NCBI GenBank assembly: GCA_036924285.1
Contig: JAYKYS010000008.1
Location: 10,176,501 to 10,240,500 of the forward strand
DNA: 64,000 nt
Direction: 5' to 3'
From: Asterella californica
Taxonomy: Eukaryota; Streptophyta; Marchantiopsida; Marchantiales; Aytoniaceae
Below are positions 32,760-45,189 of this stretch, in pieces. Under the pieces are notes generated by a model. That model saw only the letters and a program-made list of their open reading frames with translations, did no database searches and was not told the DNA's origin. Position numbers and translations under genes: made by a program. Every line of letters starts with the position of its first letter. The stretch's first letter is position 1.

Positions 32760-35700
32760 TAGAGTGCTAGACCGTGATGCTGAAAATAACACTCTGAAGT
32801 CCGCCAAGGATGTACATACTTATACGCTCTCACGTGCTAATAGAACATCATCTTCTGCTGCATGTGGAGTTCTTTCTCACTTTGAAAATCAAAAAGTAGG
32901 ATCTTAAGTGCAATGCTTACACGTAATCATGTACTGCTCAACGCATTTAATTCACGGGCCAAACTACGACGAATAATGCGACAACAGCCGTGGCTACTTT
33001 TTGCGGATACCTCCTGAAGTATCCGTAACCGAAATGACCGTTGTTCGGAACTCATGCCCGTGGGGAGTATAATAATCACCACGGACACTAACTTTGACAC
33101 CCCTAACCAAGAGACGGTGGTCTAGGAATTGACTTCATAAACAAGCAGTTTCATCTCTTATCCATCTTCAGCTGTCATTTCAATGTACTGTAGATAACTT
33201 CAATACAGTAGGTAGTCAGTAAACTACAGTAGACGGCACAAACTAAAGCTGCGTTCACATCATGGCTTTGCAAACCAGCTTTCCCAAAGTGCGGTCAGCT
33301 GGTCTCGCCGCACTCGGGAAACGGGAAAGGCTTTTTACATTCCTTATCGATATAAAAGTATGAAAGGAATATTTCTTTCTTCATCGCAGTGTACTTTGAT
33401 CCTGAAAAAGATATTTTTTAGCTCAAAATACTTTAGAGTTTTTATATTAACATTTCTCAATCAATATTAAATAGTTTGTATGAAAATGAATCATACTTGT
33501 AAAGCTAGTGAATAGTTTTAATTTGATTCTTATTTTCGCAGATTCTATGGTGGGATGAATATGTAATCAAAAGAAATATTTTTTACATAACGGTTACATT
33601 CTCAGTTTCTCTGAAAGTGAATCCGCAAATGTGATCTACTGGGTTACCAGGAGCACTTGCAATCACACGTTGGTTTTAAAGGTCCGTCTGCATTTTTCCT
33701 TTGTCATTCTACACTAGCTTAAATACAAAATTGATTTCGATATCAACGAATTATCATCATGGTTCAAATTTGGATTATGAAAAGGCGCCTTCCTTGGATA
33801 TCCACCTCTTTCATCTTCTGATGGAGGAGGTAAATATGCAAGAATTTTAATATTATTAACTCTTATGTTAGAAAGGATTATATAATAAATTAAAATAGTA
33901 AAGAAGGTGTGATGTGTATGTGAGTAGCTCCTTGAAATATAGTTTCAGAAGCGCACTTCTCTATTCTCGTCTTATTGGGTATGTCTGGACCTCCTTGTAT
34001 CTCCAGTCTGACTATCAGTTATTTATCTAAAGATAAATTTAATTTTTTTGTCAATTTGGTATAGAAGTCTAATGTAACACTTATATCTTTTCCGAAAATA
34101 GCAAGGAAACAAAAATTTCTCGAAGTTGATCTTGAATGTATTTTCAATGTATCTTTTACTGGGTAGAGATGGTTTATCCCCAAAGTTGCGATTGCATGCA
34201 TTCAGTGTGTGGCTCGTAGGATAATGATGGCTTATCTAACCGAACGTGGGTTATAGCTATTGATTAACCATAAAATTTTAAATCCATCACAGATACCTGC
34301 AAGCGGCAGCAGGTTCCATTTATTGTGAATTGTCCACCTAAGCAACTCTGTAAGCACGGATCGCGATCGCCTCGTGTATGTGGCTTATGTAGAGAATCCA
34401 TTCTAACAAAAAGTTCTGCTATATATCATCCATATTCTTCCAAGTTCGGAAGAGAGAGAATATGGTTGTGGTTTAATTTATTATCTATTTTTAAAGAAGA
34501 ATTAAATATTAAATTTAATTAAATATTAATTAAAATTATTTTTATAGTTTTTTGTTAAATATAGTTTACAGTACATTCGTGTTTTCTTTGTCTTATGTCG
34601 ATATTTTTCGTATCTCTAGGTTTATCTAATATTTGATATTTATAAAATATTTAATTAATAGAAAACTTTCACTTAATATTTTAATATTTTCTAATAACAT
34701 CAAGCTTACGATAGTTCCCCAAAAGTTCATGTAGCATACATATTCAAAATGAGCACCCGTGCATATTGACCTCCTCCATCTTTCAACGGAAGAGGTATAT
34801 GTCGAAAGGGTTAAATAATGTTTAAATTGTTTGAGATTCCCGGACTTGTACTTTCAACAGCACCACAGCGGATTGATGCCTTATGGTTTATATTTGGATC
34901 TCTCTGCATTTTCAGATATAAATTCATCGTTAATATTATAAAATATTTTTATTATTTTTATCTATTTAGTTTATAATTTTCGTTTAATATTTATATATTT
35001 CCCCGATAAGTAAGTGAGCAAAAGTTCCCAGAAGTTAATCGAGCACGCATATCTTATTCTACTGACAAGCGCTAGTGCTTTCCTTTAAGTATCTCCCGAT
35101 CCTTTTCCAGCTCGTAGAGAGACGAGGTTGAAGTTGCACTCGCATGGACTCAATTCTCCGGACTGCTCCATATCCGTAAGAAAAGTGTCCGAATTCGCAA
35201 TTTTTGTTCGAATGGAAAACCGGAATTGTTTTCTAATTGAGTTTGTTGTCATCAAGCTCACTTGGAGACTCGGAGATGCCTAATGTTGCTGGTTTAGCGC
35301 CGAAAACTTGACGTGCCAGTACTCTGATTACGGTAATGGTACTTCCTCCTGTCAAAACTCCAGTGACCGGGCACGAAGAGACAACTGTTTACTGCTTGTG
35401 CGTCTCGTGCAACTCTAGTCAGGTAGCTATGCGACGCTTGGTTATCTCGGGTTTAAATGACTTTGGGATTTCTCGCTTTGAGAAAAATAAAAATTCAAAC
35501 TCTAGTCAAATAATTGTTGATGAAACCATATAACTTAGGTGTGTTACTTTAGAGTAGTTTAGTTAAGTCTTGAATAGTTTAGTTTGCTTAAGTCTTGAAT
35601 CACAAGTCTGGGCACCGTTTAGTCCCAATTGCAACTTCAACAGGGAAATCTGCACGGTGGACTTTTCCGGGCTGGAAGTTCATGCACTGGCCTTTTTGCA

Positions 35701-37050
35701 CTAGATCCAGAAAGTTCTCTCACGAACCAAAGCCACTGGTGGCTTTATTGCATTAACGTAGTCAAGATTTATGTGGTTTATAATGAATACATTAGGTTAA
35801 ATCAATTTCATTAAAAGTAAAACTAAACATTACAAGCACAAATGACCATTGAAGTTCTAACATGAATATGAAAATAGTCACGTTAGTATTATAACGTAGT
35901 CCAACATAGAAAAGAATACCCCGAAACCAAATCCCTATTGGGGTAAACTTTCCAGCATGAGGTCACCAAAACTAGGGAAAAGCACCGCATCAAAAATTAT
36001 ACCATTTGAAATATTGATCAAGTCCACAGAAAACTGTTCCCCAGTGCAATAAGGCCACCATAAATCTGTCTAAAGCCTGAAACTTGTGTAGTAAAACAAG
36101 TGAATCAGCCGAATCCGTATCTCCTACATTTCCCTGGTCGACCCTAGCTAGTCCAGGATGAACAGACAGAAGCTTGTCTGCTAACCCTGGAACTCACAGC
36201 TGAGCTCATCCTTACGGTAGTCCGATAAATCAGTCAATCTACGGACTTGGTCCAGATCTCTTGAACGTTTTTCTGTTTTCTTTAAGTAAAGAAGCGTGTT
36301 AGGCCCGCTTAGGCCTCTTTTCACCTCGGGGTTTTCTGCAGCCGAACGCTGTTGCCTTTGCACGGAATGAGCCCGCCCCTGCGAGAGGATTTGACCCACG
36401 ATGCCCGGTCTATGGGCGGATGGGACTGCAAACAAGACAATGCTCATTGGCCTCCGTACTCCTCGACGTAATAGTTTGTTAACTTGACACTCAAACTTTT
36501 GGCATTGACAATTTGTGCACCAATTGCAACTGATCTGTCAAGATTCTGCTCAAGTGCAAGGAAGCGATGAAGGTATTTAAACTGCCACCCGGAGTGCGAA
36601 AAATCAAGCTCGGGCCATCACTGTTAAGTCACAGCACTTGGTCACCGAGGCTCGAGAGATTGTTCATATCGAACTCCACTCTCGAGCTCCTTCACTGACT
36701 TAGCTTGCAATTGCTTAACACTGATAGCAGCCGTGGAGCCTAATCCTAGGCGTCCTTCGACCTATATCTGGACGTCGGATAGAAGTGGTATCCTGCAAGG
36801 TGGCTGATTGGCAGTAGCTAGGGTTGGCAAGTGAAAACAACAGTTCGCTCTACACTGATTCGCACTAGCTACGGGTTGGCAAGTTATCCATCGAGAAAAA
36901 AATGATTGTTTCAAAGATACGTCTGCAACCAAAATCACCAGCTGCAATCGAAAGCCCCGGCCCAGCAAGCTACCGATGTACAAAATATCACCACAACGAC
37001 CATATAGAGTGAACGCAAGGCGAAACTGAACGAGCGGGGAAAGTTCTCAG
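32760..37050. other. AT-rich intergenic DNA upstream of the TmpA-like gene
   Basis: No frame here has recognisable protein content. Stretches at 33,400-35,000 are very AT-rich. A weak inverted similarity exists between GGTGGCTTTATTGCA (about 35,738) and TGCAATAAGGCCACC (about 36,046). A minus-strand frame of 88 codons at 36,447-36,181 has no recognisable domain. No RNA gene was seen. Confidence 0.5.
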
Positions 37051-37057
37051 TGTGGAT

Positions 37058-37066
37058 GATATATAA
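37058..37066 (+). promoter_or_regulatory. Candidate TATA box of the TmpA-like gene
   Basis: ATATATAAT lies about 240 bp upstream of the ATG at 37,298. It is the only clear TATA-like run between there and the start codon. Confidence 0.4.
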
Positions 37067-37297
37067 TCCTGCAGCTTCAACCTGCAATATAGCATGCCCG
37101 ACGATAGAAGTATCCGTGCCGTGATCTGGATGTTTTGCACGTACCCATTACTCAGATGAACCGGGACGATACCTCATAGCATCCGATGCGTGCTTGAGGA
37201 CCCAGACAGTAGCTGGACGGGCCGATCGAACGAATCTCAACAGGGTTGAAGTTTCGGATACACTCAGAAATTCGTCGGAGGTGCTTTCCGGTTCAAC

Positions 37298-38869
37298 ATG
37301 GCCAGGCCAAGGATGTTCCAGAGGAGCTCAAGCAGGGTGAGTGACAGCTCCCCATCATTCAGAATCACCGGCGAAGGTCGAATCATCGAGGGTGATGTTG
37401 ACGTTGAGCTAGGCCGACTGCAGCTGTCTACGGATCTACATGGGGCTGACGCAGGAATCAAAACGGAGAAAGAGTTTATATCTGTGGATCTGGAGATTAT
37501 CAAAAAGGATAGTACTCCTAAGGCGCCTTCAGCAGAAGCCCCCAAACTCATCGTGAAAAACAAGAGTGATCTTGCGGAGTTCAAATCTCGGGTGGACGTG
37601 ATCCTGCACCAGCAAAACTGGCTCGCAACGTACAATATTCTGTGGGTTCTGTCGATTGTTTCAAATCTACTTTGCCTCATCCTTGCTGGTGTAGATCGAT
37701 TACCCAGTGCCAAAGACAATGCTGCAGCTATCGCGATAGCCAACATCCTGGCAGTGGTGGTTTGTAGAAGCGAGGTTTTTCTCAGATGTTTGTTCTGGCT
37801 CGTGGTGAAGGTCTTCGGGCATAAATGGGTTCCTGTGATACTGAAGACAACAATCACATCCATCCTGCAGTCTGTTGGAGGAATCCACAGTGGCAGTGGA
37901 CTGTCCTCAGTTGCCTGGCTTATCTATGCCGTCGTGAATGCTTTCGACGACAGAAAGGCGAATCCCGCTCTCGTTCTATCTCTTGCCATAGCAATTCTCG
38001 TACTAATTGTCGTGAGCATTGCAGCATCTTGTCCACTACTCAGACACAACCACCATAATGTTTTTGAACGGACCCATAGAATGGCAGGCTGGACTGCCCT
38101 GGCATTGCTGTGGGCTTTCATCATTCTCACAGACAGTTATGACCCGGACTCAAAGTCTTACAAGATCGGTGGCACCTTGAAGACACAGCTGGATCTCTGG
38201 TTTACGGTGGGAGTGACGATTATGATCATGCTGCCATGGATCTGTGTACGTAAAGTTCCTGTGACGACAGTCATTCCATCGTTGAGAAACAACAGCCTTC
38301 TTCAGTTTGATGGGGGAGTTCAACCTGGACTCTTGGCCCGAATCAGCCGTTCTCCCCTCTCAGAATGGCATGCATTCGGGACCATCTCTGATGGAAAAGC
38401 TCATACTGTTCTTGCTGGAGCAGTCGGAGACTTCACGAAGGGTCTAGTGGAGAGCCCGCCCACTCACATCTGGGTCAGGTGTCTTCACTTTGCAGGACTT
38501 CCTTATCTGACCAACATGTACAACAGAGTGCTTCATGTTGCCACTGGTTCTGGAATATGCGTCTTCCTTTCTTTCCTCCTGCAAGAAACAAAAGCAGATG
38601 TGCATATTATCTGGGTTGCTAAGAATCTCCCCAGGTCTTACGGTGAGAGCTTCAACGAGGTACTGAAATCCATTCCAGCAGATCGCTTGACAGTGTTCGA
38701 CACAGCAGTCACGGGCAGGCCCAAAACGGTAGAGGTGGTTATTAACAAAGTGAGAGACTGGGGAGCAGAGTGTGTTATAGTGACTAGCAATCCGAGCGGG
38801 TCCAACGAAATTGTAGGAGGGTGCAGAGCTGCTGGTATACCGGCATTCGGTCCCATATGGGATTCTTAA
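37298..38869 (+). CDS. TmpA-like integral membrane oxidoreductase-type protein, 523 residues, single exon
   Basis: This is a complete open frame from an ATG in good context (CAACATGGCC) to TAA. The N-terminal ~100 residues are soluble. Hydrophobic segments lie at about 113-132, 142-157, 160-175, 202-217, 222-244, 262-279 and 298-318. HHNVFERTHRMAGW (252-265) between them fits the conserved loop of ferric-reductase-like TmpA proteins. The cytosolic part has WHAFGTIS (358-364), a nucleotide-binding-like VATGSGI (414-420) and the signature end IPAFGPIWDS. In fungi the family includes TmpA, a membrane flavoprotein linked to conidiation, and the C-terminal parts of some NRPS-like proteins. By inference it moves electrons at a membrane; substrate unknown. 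There is no intron, frameshift or domain loss, and neighbours are transposons, so it is the only clearly intact gene here. An alternative reading is a general ferric-reductase-like protein. Confidence 0.82.
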   Translation: MARPRMFQRSSSRVSDSSPSFRITGEGRIIEGDVDVELGRLQLSTDLHGADAGIKTEKEFISVDLEIIKKDSTPKAPSAEAPKLIVKNKSDLAEFKSRVDVILHQQNWLATYNILWVLSIVSNLLCLILAGVDRLPSAKDNAAAIAIANILAVVVCRSEVFLRCLFWLVVKVFGHKWVPVILKTTITSILQSVGGIHSGSGLSSVAWLIYAVVNAFDDRKANPALVLSLAIAILVLIVVSIAASCPLLRHNHHNVFERTHRMAGWTALALLWAFIILTDSYDPDSKSYKIGGTLKTQLDLWFTVGVTIMIMLPWICVRKVPVTTVIPSLRNNSLLQFDGGVQPGLLARISRSPLSEWHAFGTISDGKAHTVLAGAVGDFTKGLVESPPTHIWVRCLHFAGLPYLTNMYNRVLHVATGSGICVFLSFLLQETKADVHIIWVAKNLPRSYGESFNEVLKSIPADRLTVFDTAVTGRPKTVEVVINKVRDWGAECVIVTSNPSGSNEIVGGCRAAGIPAFGPIWDS

Positions 38870-38935
38870 TTAGTATCATTTTTACCAACTCCATGCAGCT
38901 CCTCCAGAAGCTAGCAAATTAACTTCATGCTCTCG

Positions 38936-39515
38936 ATCTTGAGGGTAGGGGCAAAGCCCACTGTCAGGTGCTACAGTTAGATACAGTGGCACAATGAGAA
39001 TTATTTTAGTGCAACTCTTAGTTTCTAAGACAATAAACAGTTTATCTGTTTAAGTTCTGATCATGAGATGTAATCTCACATCATATAAATTTTACAGTTA
39101 CGTAGAACTTGGCTTATGAGATCACAACTCCAGTAACCATATTACAGTAAGTTTCCTCCCTAGACCTAATTAGGGTAGCGGCGAAATCCACAAGACTTAG
39201 TCAGGTACAGCGCTAGCAGCTGTAGTTGCGCCACATTGCCTCATGATCCATGGACACTTAAAAAGCTTGTCTTAGTGTACTAATCTTCTCTTTATGAGAA
39301 AATGTCCCATCATAATTGTACAGGACTTTGGCTGATTTACAAAATCACCCTGTCACTAGACAAAGCTTTCTTCCCCGAGGGTACCGGTAGCTATATGGGC
39401 AAGTCCTTATATCAGGTAGCTATAGTTACGCCACAAGGACTCGACACTCGTAACTTATCTTTGTGCAATCTTCTAAGGTAATCTCACTGTGACATCATAA
39501 TTATCTGTTAGGACT
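38936..39515. repeat. Three diverged tandem units of about 200-230 bp
   Basis: The pattern GGGTA...GGC(A/G)A(A/G), then TCAGGTxC(T/A), then GT(A/T)G(C/T)GCCAC recurs near 38,945, 39,173 and 39,379. Between these, ATGAGA...ATCATAATT(A/T) sites also recur. The copies are old and partial. The first overlaps the presumed 3' UTR of the TmpA-like gene. Confidence 0.45.
39033..39038 (+). terminator. Candidate poly(A) signal of the TmpA-like gene
   Basis: AATAAA within ACAATAAACAG lies about 165 bp after the stop codon, a usual 3' UTR distance. Confidence 0.4.
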
Positions 39516-39559
39516 GAGGAACCGTGAAGGTTAGGCTCGGTTGAGTAAACGAAGTCAAT

Positions 39560-40990
39560 GTTTGTCTGAGTTGTGATCTCGTTCGACAAAATTTGAAGTG
39601 TAGTTTTGTACGACCACAGTAGAGGTCTGATTGTTCAAATGCTCATGCATTGGTGTCCAAATGAATCGGCAGAGTATTATGATCGTGAAGAGTGGTGCAG
39701 ATCTAGAGCTCGAACTCTTCAGTAGCGAGAGAAGTGCCGTGGATCCTGTTATCTGACTCTTGTCCGGGCCAGTCATCAGTTTCCTTGAGAGATATTGCAG
39801 TACTAGTTCACCTTCATGTTGAACCAACGAAGCGCAACTTCCACTGTCATTGCTTTACAATATGCAAAGAGTTATATCGATAATTAGGGATTAATTACAT
39901 CACATGCTGCAGTTACAGTAACTGTAATCGAATCGAAAGGAAGGAGCAGAAATGTAGCCGTATTTAATTACAAGACTTAGAAGCTCGAGACTCGGAATCA
40001 TATGAGTTGAGTTGCCCTGCATGGCATTGCCTTCATGTCCAGACAGTATCCAAACTTCCTAATTTGCGAACATGAGATACGTACAATCATCATGCATATA
40101 TAGGATTTTGGAGTTACGAATTCAGAATTTTCTGACATACAGTAAGTTAAACCTGATCGATTATGCTCAGATTCCCAGAAGCGTTTAGGGTAGAGTACTG
40201 GACGAACAGACCGTACCCATCCTATGTAGGCATGAATTCCTTAGGTCACTTAGTAGTAATAGTAACTCCCGGTTTCCGGTTATGCGATTATGGTATTCTA
40301 CTTCATATATAGAAGGATAACAATGAAGGTACGTACGTAGTTACGCTTGTTGCAAGTGCTGCTATGTACCAGACATCAGAAACTTCAATCTAACCAGCGT
40401 TCAAACTGAAAGTTTTTGGGTCTTTGAAAATTATCGACGATCGTAAATATAATTATAAGTTACTTTATCCGGTTATTTTACTCGGATGTCTGCTTTTTGT
40501 CAACAGAATTAACAAATAAAATTCCCATATGTGTTATCTTTATCGACCAAAACCGGAAAGAATTTCCTCCCAACCGAGAGTCAAAAGTTATAACCGGATC
40601 CGGACGAATGAAAGGAGACAGCCGGTAGTTAGTACTGTCCGAACGCATTATCTAATCATTGGATGTAAGGCATTCTTGAATATCCATATGGGGAAGTTTT
40701 GGTTCTTGTGTTGAAACAGACTCTGAACATACCATTTGATTAGGTTTAGATCAAGCGAACCAAATCTCACCATCCAAAAAGTAAATATGTCCGTGTCTTA
40801 TTATTATTTATTATTTTTGTTTTTATTACTTTTTATTACTTTTGCTTATTATCTTTTTATTTTCCGAGAATCTGTCCACGTCCCTAACGAGTTATTGACG
40901 AAGTTTATATACATCAGCTTCGGATCCAATTCGGATTGGCCTGCTGAGCGGTCACTGATTCAGAAGCTAGAAACGCCTTTTTCTTCCTTT
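39560..40990. other. Intergenic stretch, no supported gene
   Basis: Only short frames are present. A minus-strand frame at 39,827-39,555 contains LVLQYLSRKLMTGPDKS, faintly like gypsy RNase H, but nothing else supports it. The region 40,790-40,870 is a T-rich run. Confidence 0.4.
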
Positions 40991-41366
40991 CTAAAACAAG
41001 GCTATGCATTCGGTACACGCTCGAGAACAATTTTTGAAAGTTAGTGCACGTGAAGTTAAAACAGTAAAAGACAAAACTATTTGAACTTCTAACGGCTTAC
41101 CGTAGTTTTCAAACTGACGGTTAGCTAATAAAAATGTGAAGGGTGGAGCTTCTGGTAATTCTGGCGATCCACCTTTTCTGGTGCTTTCTCCGGGACGGGA
41201 CATCTTAGTGAACCGCGCGAGGATAATAACGTTATTTCCTCAAGGGTCTTAGGCACTCTCCCCACTACTGGTTTTATTTCACTGAGACACGTTGATAGTA
41301 GGTCCGATAACAATTATTTTCTCTTCACTGTCTTGGTTTTAGAACGTTTTCAGTTCAACTGTCTAA

Positions 41367-42900
41367 TTATCTACTTTTCATGGTCTTGGAGCAAGGTATC
41401 CATCTCTTATCATTACGGGTTCTACATACATCTTTCATCTTTTTCAGTACTAATTGACTAAAATGTTCTCGCGTAAATCCCAAAGGTGTATGCATGGTAG
41501 CCAAGTCTCTACTCTTCAAAGCAAGTTGAAACTGATCGTAACTTGAAAACAAATCTCCATTAGAATAAATCGACCTTCCAGCAAACGCCTCAACTATCTC
41601 ATCAACCACATGTCTTGTCTCAATGTTTCAAACTGTGACGTTGTTGATGGGCTATAAGTCCTAGGTAAAGCACAAAGCTTCTGTCTTCTTAGGCACTATG
41701 AATGATCAGTTAGAGTACGGAGTCATAGATGGTTCAAGAATACCCATCTGCATCTTCTCTGTCAATAGCTCAATGAGCTCCGGTAGTAAGTTACGAGGGA
41801 CTAGAATCTGCTTCAAGTCCCAAGGTACGTGAGAAACAGTGAAGATAACCATTGGAACTATCACACTAAGATCCACAAAACCAATCTCCTCAGTTGAGAA
41901 AGAAAATGCCTTACCATGGCTAATAACCATCTGCTCAAAAGTCTTTTTCTCTACTTCAGTCAAGAAACCACCCCTTTCTACCTGGAGCGGTTCAAGTGTC
42001 TCGCGAGTAAACTGATGTCTTATATGTGTAAGATTTCTAAGTACAGACTCAGTGGCCGTTGACTCCATCTTCTTTTGTGAATCAACAGATAATTGAATCA
42101 CCACTAGCTTCATCTTCTTTGCTACAACTTTGTATTTGACATGTACCTCTGCTTCTTAACGAGAGCCACACCAGCAGATTGCATCTTTCCATTCACTCTC
42201 TAATCTCAGACGAGGACGATATTGCAAGTACGAAACAATCTCCTCATAGACTTTAGAGGAGAGGAGACCACAAACTTGTATGTGTATCTTTCTGAATAGA
42301 AAACTGGAAGCTTCTAGGTGGACGTGCTGGTGCTTTACATGAGCAGTTTTTTGATATTTTGAGTTACTGAGCGTGAGATTTACAATCAGAATGATCTGAA
42401 GTTGAAGAATTACTTGCGTGCCGTGTGTTTTATCTTGGCCGGATAAAGAACGTGGTGGTGTGGTTTCTTGCGATCTATTTTTCGTGTGTGGTTATCGACC
42501 TCCACTTCAAGATCGTATTACAGTTAGAAGGTTCCATCATTCTCAGGAAACTCTCGCCTTGACATACAATCTGATGCTTTCACTGGGAGGCTTCTTGGGG
42601 TGATTGATCATGAAGTTGAGTTCTAAGACGACGATAAGATGGACCGAAAGAGCGGAAGCGCTGCTGCTGCTACCTCTACGGCTGCTGCATCTACGTCTAT
42701 TGCAGCACCTTCTTCTTCTACTTCGAACCTATCCAAGAAAATGTTTCCCAAAACCACATGGATGTCATCCGTTTCACACACCGTGAAGTTCTCTGTGAAC
42801 TCCAACTTCCCATATGTAAATCTTACGTCATTAGGGATCTTACGTCACCACTTATCTTTATCTCATTTGGTCCGGATCAGAGCCAAACCGTCTCCCTAAC
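41367..42900 (-). pseudogene. Gypsy element F remnant: protease end and N-terminal half of reverse transcriptase
   Basis: Minus-strand frames in element order: a protease-like FTVCETDDIHVVLGNIFLD (42,790-42,735) followed by an Ala/Glu-rich linker. Next is the RT leader with HGKAFSFSTEEIGFVDLS, then PRNLLPELIELLTEKMQMGI and LEPSMTPYSN (42,113-41,706). Finally IVEAFAGRSIYSNGDLFSSY and DQFQLALKSRDLATMHTPLG (41,609-41,490), which is the RT block containing the first catalytic Asp. Stops and shifts separate the blocks, and the YxDD block is not found. It differs in sequence from gypsy B, so it is another lineage. The sequence between 41,350 and 41,000 has minus-strand frames without recognisable motifs. 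Confidence 0.8.
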
Positions 42901-42904
42901 TCTC

Positions 42905-43840
42905 AAGCTCAATATTTCTCAGAGTCTTGACCTAGATCCGACTAGATCAATCTCAAAACAAGAGCAATTCATGACATGACTTGAGACGGACTTCCAATAA
43001 AGTCCAAGGTCCTAAACGGTACCTCCAGAACACCTAACGGTCCAATCGCCCATGATGTCCATCTGGGTCTAGGCTCCCGAACAATGATCGAACCCGTCGT
43101 CTCGTTCCCTAGTCTTGCCCCAGCCCTTGAGTTATTCCCAAGTCCAAACGTCCAAGTCTAGACCGGAATGCGTCTTTGTACTGACCCATCCATCACCTCA
43201 TGTCCTAAGAGTCCACTCGTCATATTGATTCATCGAGACATTGAATCTCTCTCATATATACTTTTGAGGAAAGACGGTCTCGTCCTCCTCTTTGGTCCTT
43301 GAAAATTATACCGTAACTTGATAACATGTCATAATTCTCAACTTCAATGTCAGTTCGAGGAGTTCTTATTATCGTTGTAAACTCCTCGTCAATGATTACT
43401 CGCCTCGTGATCTTATTTGGAGCTCAGTCCGTGATCCAAAATGTTGTTGGAGCTCCAACACTTGCATTTTTCTGAGAAATCATTATCCTACGTGAGACTA
43501 ACATCTTGTGGTTTAGACTAATGTCCGATCAGCATCCGTCTACACAAGACCCACCTCTCATTCTACTCGGACCCATGTTCAGACTTGCGTTTCGGTCTGT
43601 TTTCAGACTTGCCTCCTTAGATCAGCATTCGTCTGGGGTCTCCTTGGGATATACCCTTACGTCCTAATCGAATGTTCCAACTTTTGTTTAGAGAATCAAT
43701 TAGTGTTCATCTATTCTCAACTTTTTGATCAAGCTGTTAAATATTACTCGTAATATTCACAACCTAGCGCCAAGTCCACTAGGGTTCTGTCATTCGTGTC
43801 TGTGCTTGATCTTGAGATTGAGGGTCGTGACATCAGATCT
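42905..43840. other. Stretch without a supported gene
   Basis: It lies between gypsy F and the CACTA-like remnant. No frame longer than short fragments is open. It may be non-coding parts of either element, but I cannot show it. Confidence 0.35.
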
Positions 43841-43849
43841 TATATGGCA

Positions 43850-44460
43850 GATTTGGTGAAAATTGATTCTTTGAGTGCAGCTCATGAGGATATTAGTCAC
43901 AATCTAGTCATTATCAATCATATACAATTATTGATCTGAGGGTCCAGTCAAAAACAAAGAGCTTTACACAAATGTGGGAACAAGGTTGACATATGCGCGT
44001 TTGACACTTGGATCCAAAGATGTTGCGGACGATCGACTTCGGAGTGTGTGGCTCTTTTACTCAAGATTGTCGAGCTAGTGGACATGACTTGAATCTTGAG
44101 CGTGCATCACTACTTTATTTTGAGGTGATAGAGGTAATATTGAGTTTGACTTCTTGGATTTTACACAAGTAATCCTCTTGTGTAGATGATATAGGACTCA
44201 ACTTCGAGACAATCGAGCTACTATAGTAAAAGACGAGTGTGGGCTGTCTCGTATAGACATAAGGACGTTACTATGTTTTGATAGGACTAGTGACGAGCCA
44301 TCCGTCACAGATAGAGAAGTGTTTCTATGCATCATACATTAGAGATCCTCATTGGTCGATAGTCATTCAATGAATACCGCAAAAGCGTCATATTATTCAA
44401 GATAGTATAGTTGTTGTGGTAGACAACGTTATAGACGATGATGATCTTCATGTGTAAATA
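43850..44460 (+). pseudogene. CACTA-type transposon: C-terminal transposase-region remnant
   Basis: Broken + strand frames include SLLYFEVIEV (about 44,106-44,135), DDIGLNFETIELL (44,188-44,226), and FYASYIRDPHWSIVIQ (44,321-44,370) followed by IPQKRHIIQDSIVVVVDN. This order resembles the end of plant CACTA (En/Spm) TNP2-like proteins: a wave of hydrophobic strands, a DIG-type loop, then QVFYxxDPxxxxWSVV. Stops and shifts are frequent. The neighbouring subterminal-type repeats on the right support the assignment. Confidence 0.5.
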
Positions 44461-44589
44461 TCATATTATTATTTATACAATGAAAGAGACTGTCATATGT
44501 CCATACGAGAGGCATCCTGCTCAAGATCACTTCAAAAATATTAAACATAACATGAAAGAGATAAAAAAACATCTTAGACAACACTAAAG

Positions 44590-45185
44590 AACAACTTTGG
44601 ATGTAGAAAGTATTAAAAACATTATGATGTAGTGTGCATCGCACTTGTGATTTGTAATGCATCACAAAGTCCGAAACATAACACGAATCATACAATCTGT
44701 GATGCACAAATAATCATAAATAACGTTTATGCACAAAGTTTTTTGTTCTACATTTGTCTACATCGTGAATCAGTCCACATGCAAAATGAATCACAAATTT
44801 TGGCAACATGAAACACATCACAACCTTTGTGATGCGCATACTGTCACAAAATGGAATCGTTTTTCATATTTTGTGATACTAAATGCATTGCAAGTGTGAT
44901 GCCAACAGAATCGCAAGTGTGATGTTGATAGATTTGCACACTCTTTTTTGAAATTACTCTCTGTTAGACATTTGTGATAGTAAGTTTGTGATATAAATTT
45001 CATTGTAAGGAAAATATTCTAAAAACTATCCTCCATATTAGATTTGTGACGCTTTCCATAGTGCAATGTTCGCAATGCTAAACCAATCGCAAAGTTTGCG
45101 ATAAAAACTGTGTTGCAAAAGTTGCGATGGTAGCTTTAGCAAAAAATTTGAATTTGTGATATAACCCGCATCACAAATGCATTTT
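44590..45185. repeat. CACTA-like subterminal repeats (TTTGTGATG / CATCACAAA)
   Basis: More than fifteen variants of TTTGTGATG, GTGTGATG, TTTGCGAT and their complements occur in both orientations across about 600 bp. Examples are CATCACAACCTTTGTGATG near 44,816 and TTTGTGATATAACCCGCATCACAAA near 45,153. Such short direct and inverted repeats are typical of the transposase-binding subterminal regions of En/Spm elements. Confidence 0.6.
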
Positions 45186-45189
45186 TCTA

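Noticed and set aside
39555..39827. Minus-strand frame with LVLQYLSRKL as gypsy RNase H
   Set aside because: Only one short segment is similar. No catalytic Asp, downstream integrase or linked RT is found.
40736..41044. Plus-strand frame with a hydrophobic start, possible signal peptide
   Set aside because: The hydrophobic run comes from a T-rich tract (TTATTATTT repeats). There is no supporting downstream content.
42639..42899. Plus-strand Ala/Ser/Thr-rich frame of 86 codons
   Set aside because: It is the complement of the gypsy F protease-linker sequence on the minus strand, which fits the neighbouring RT.
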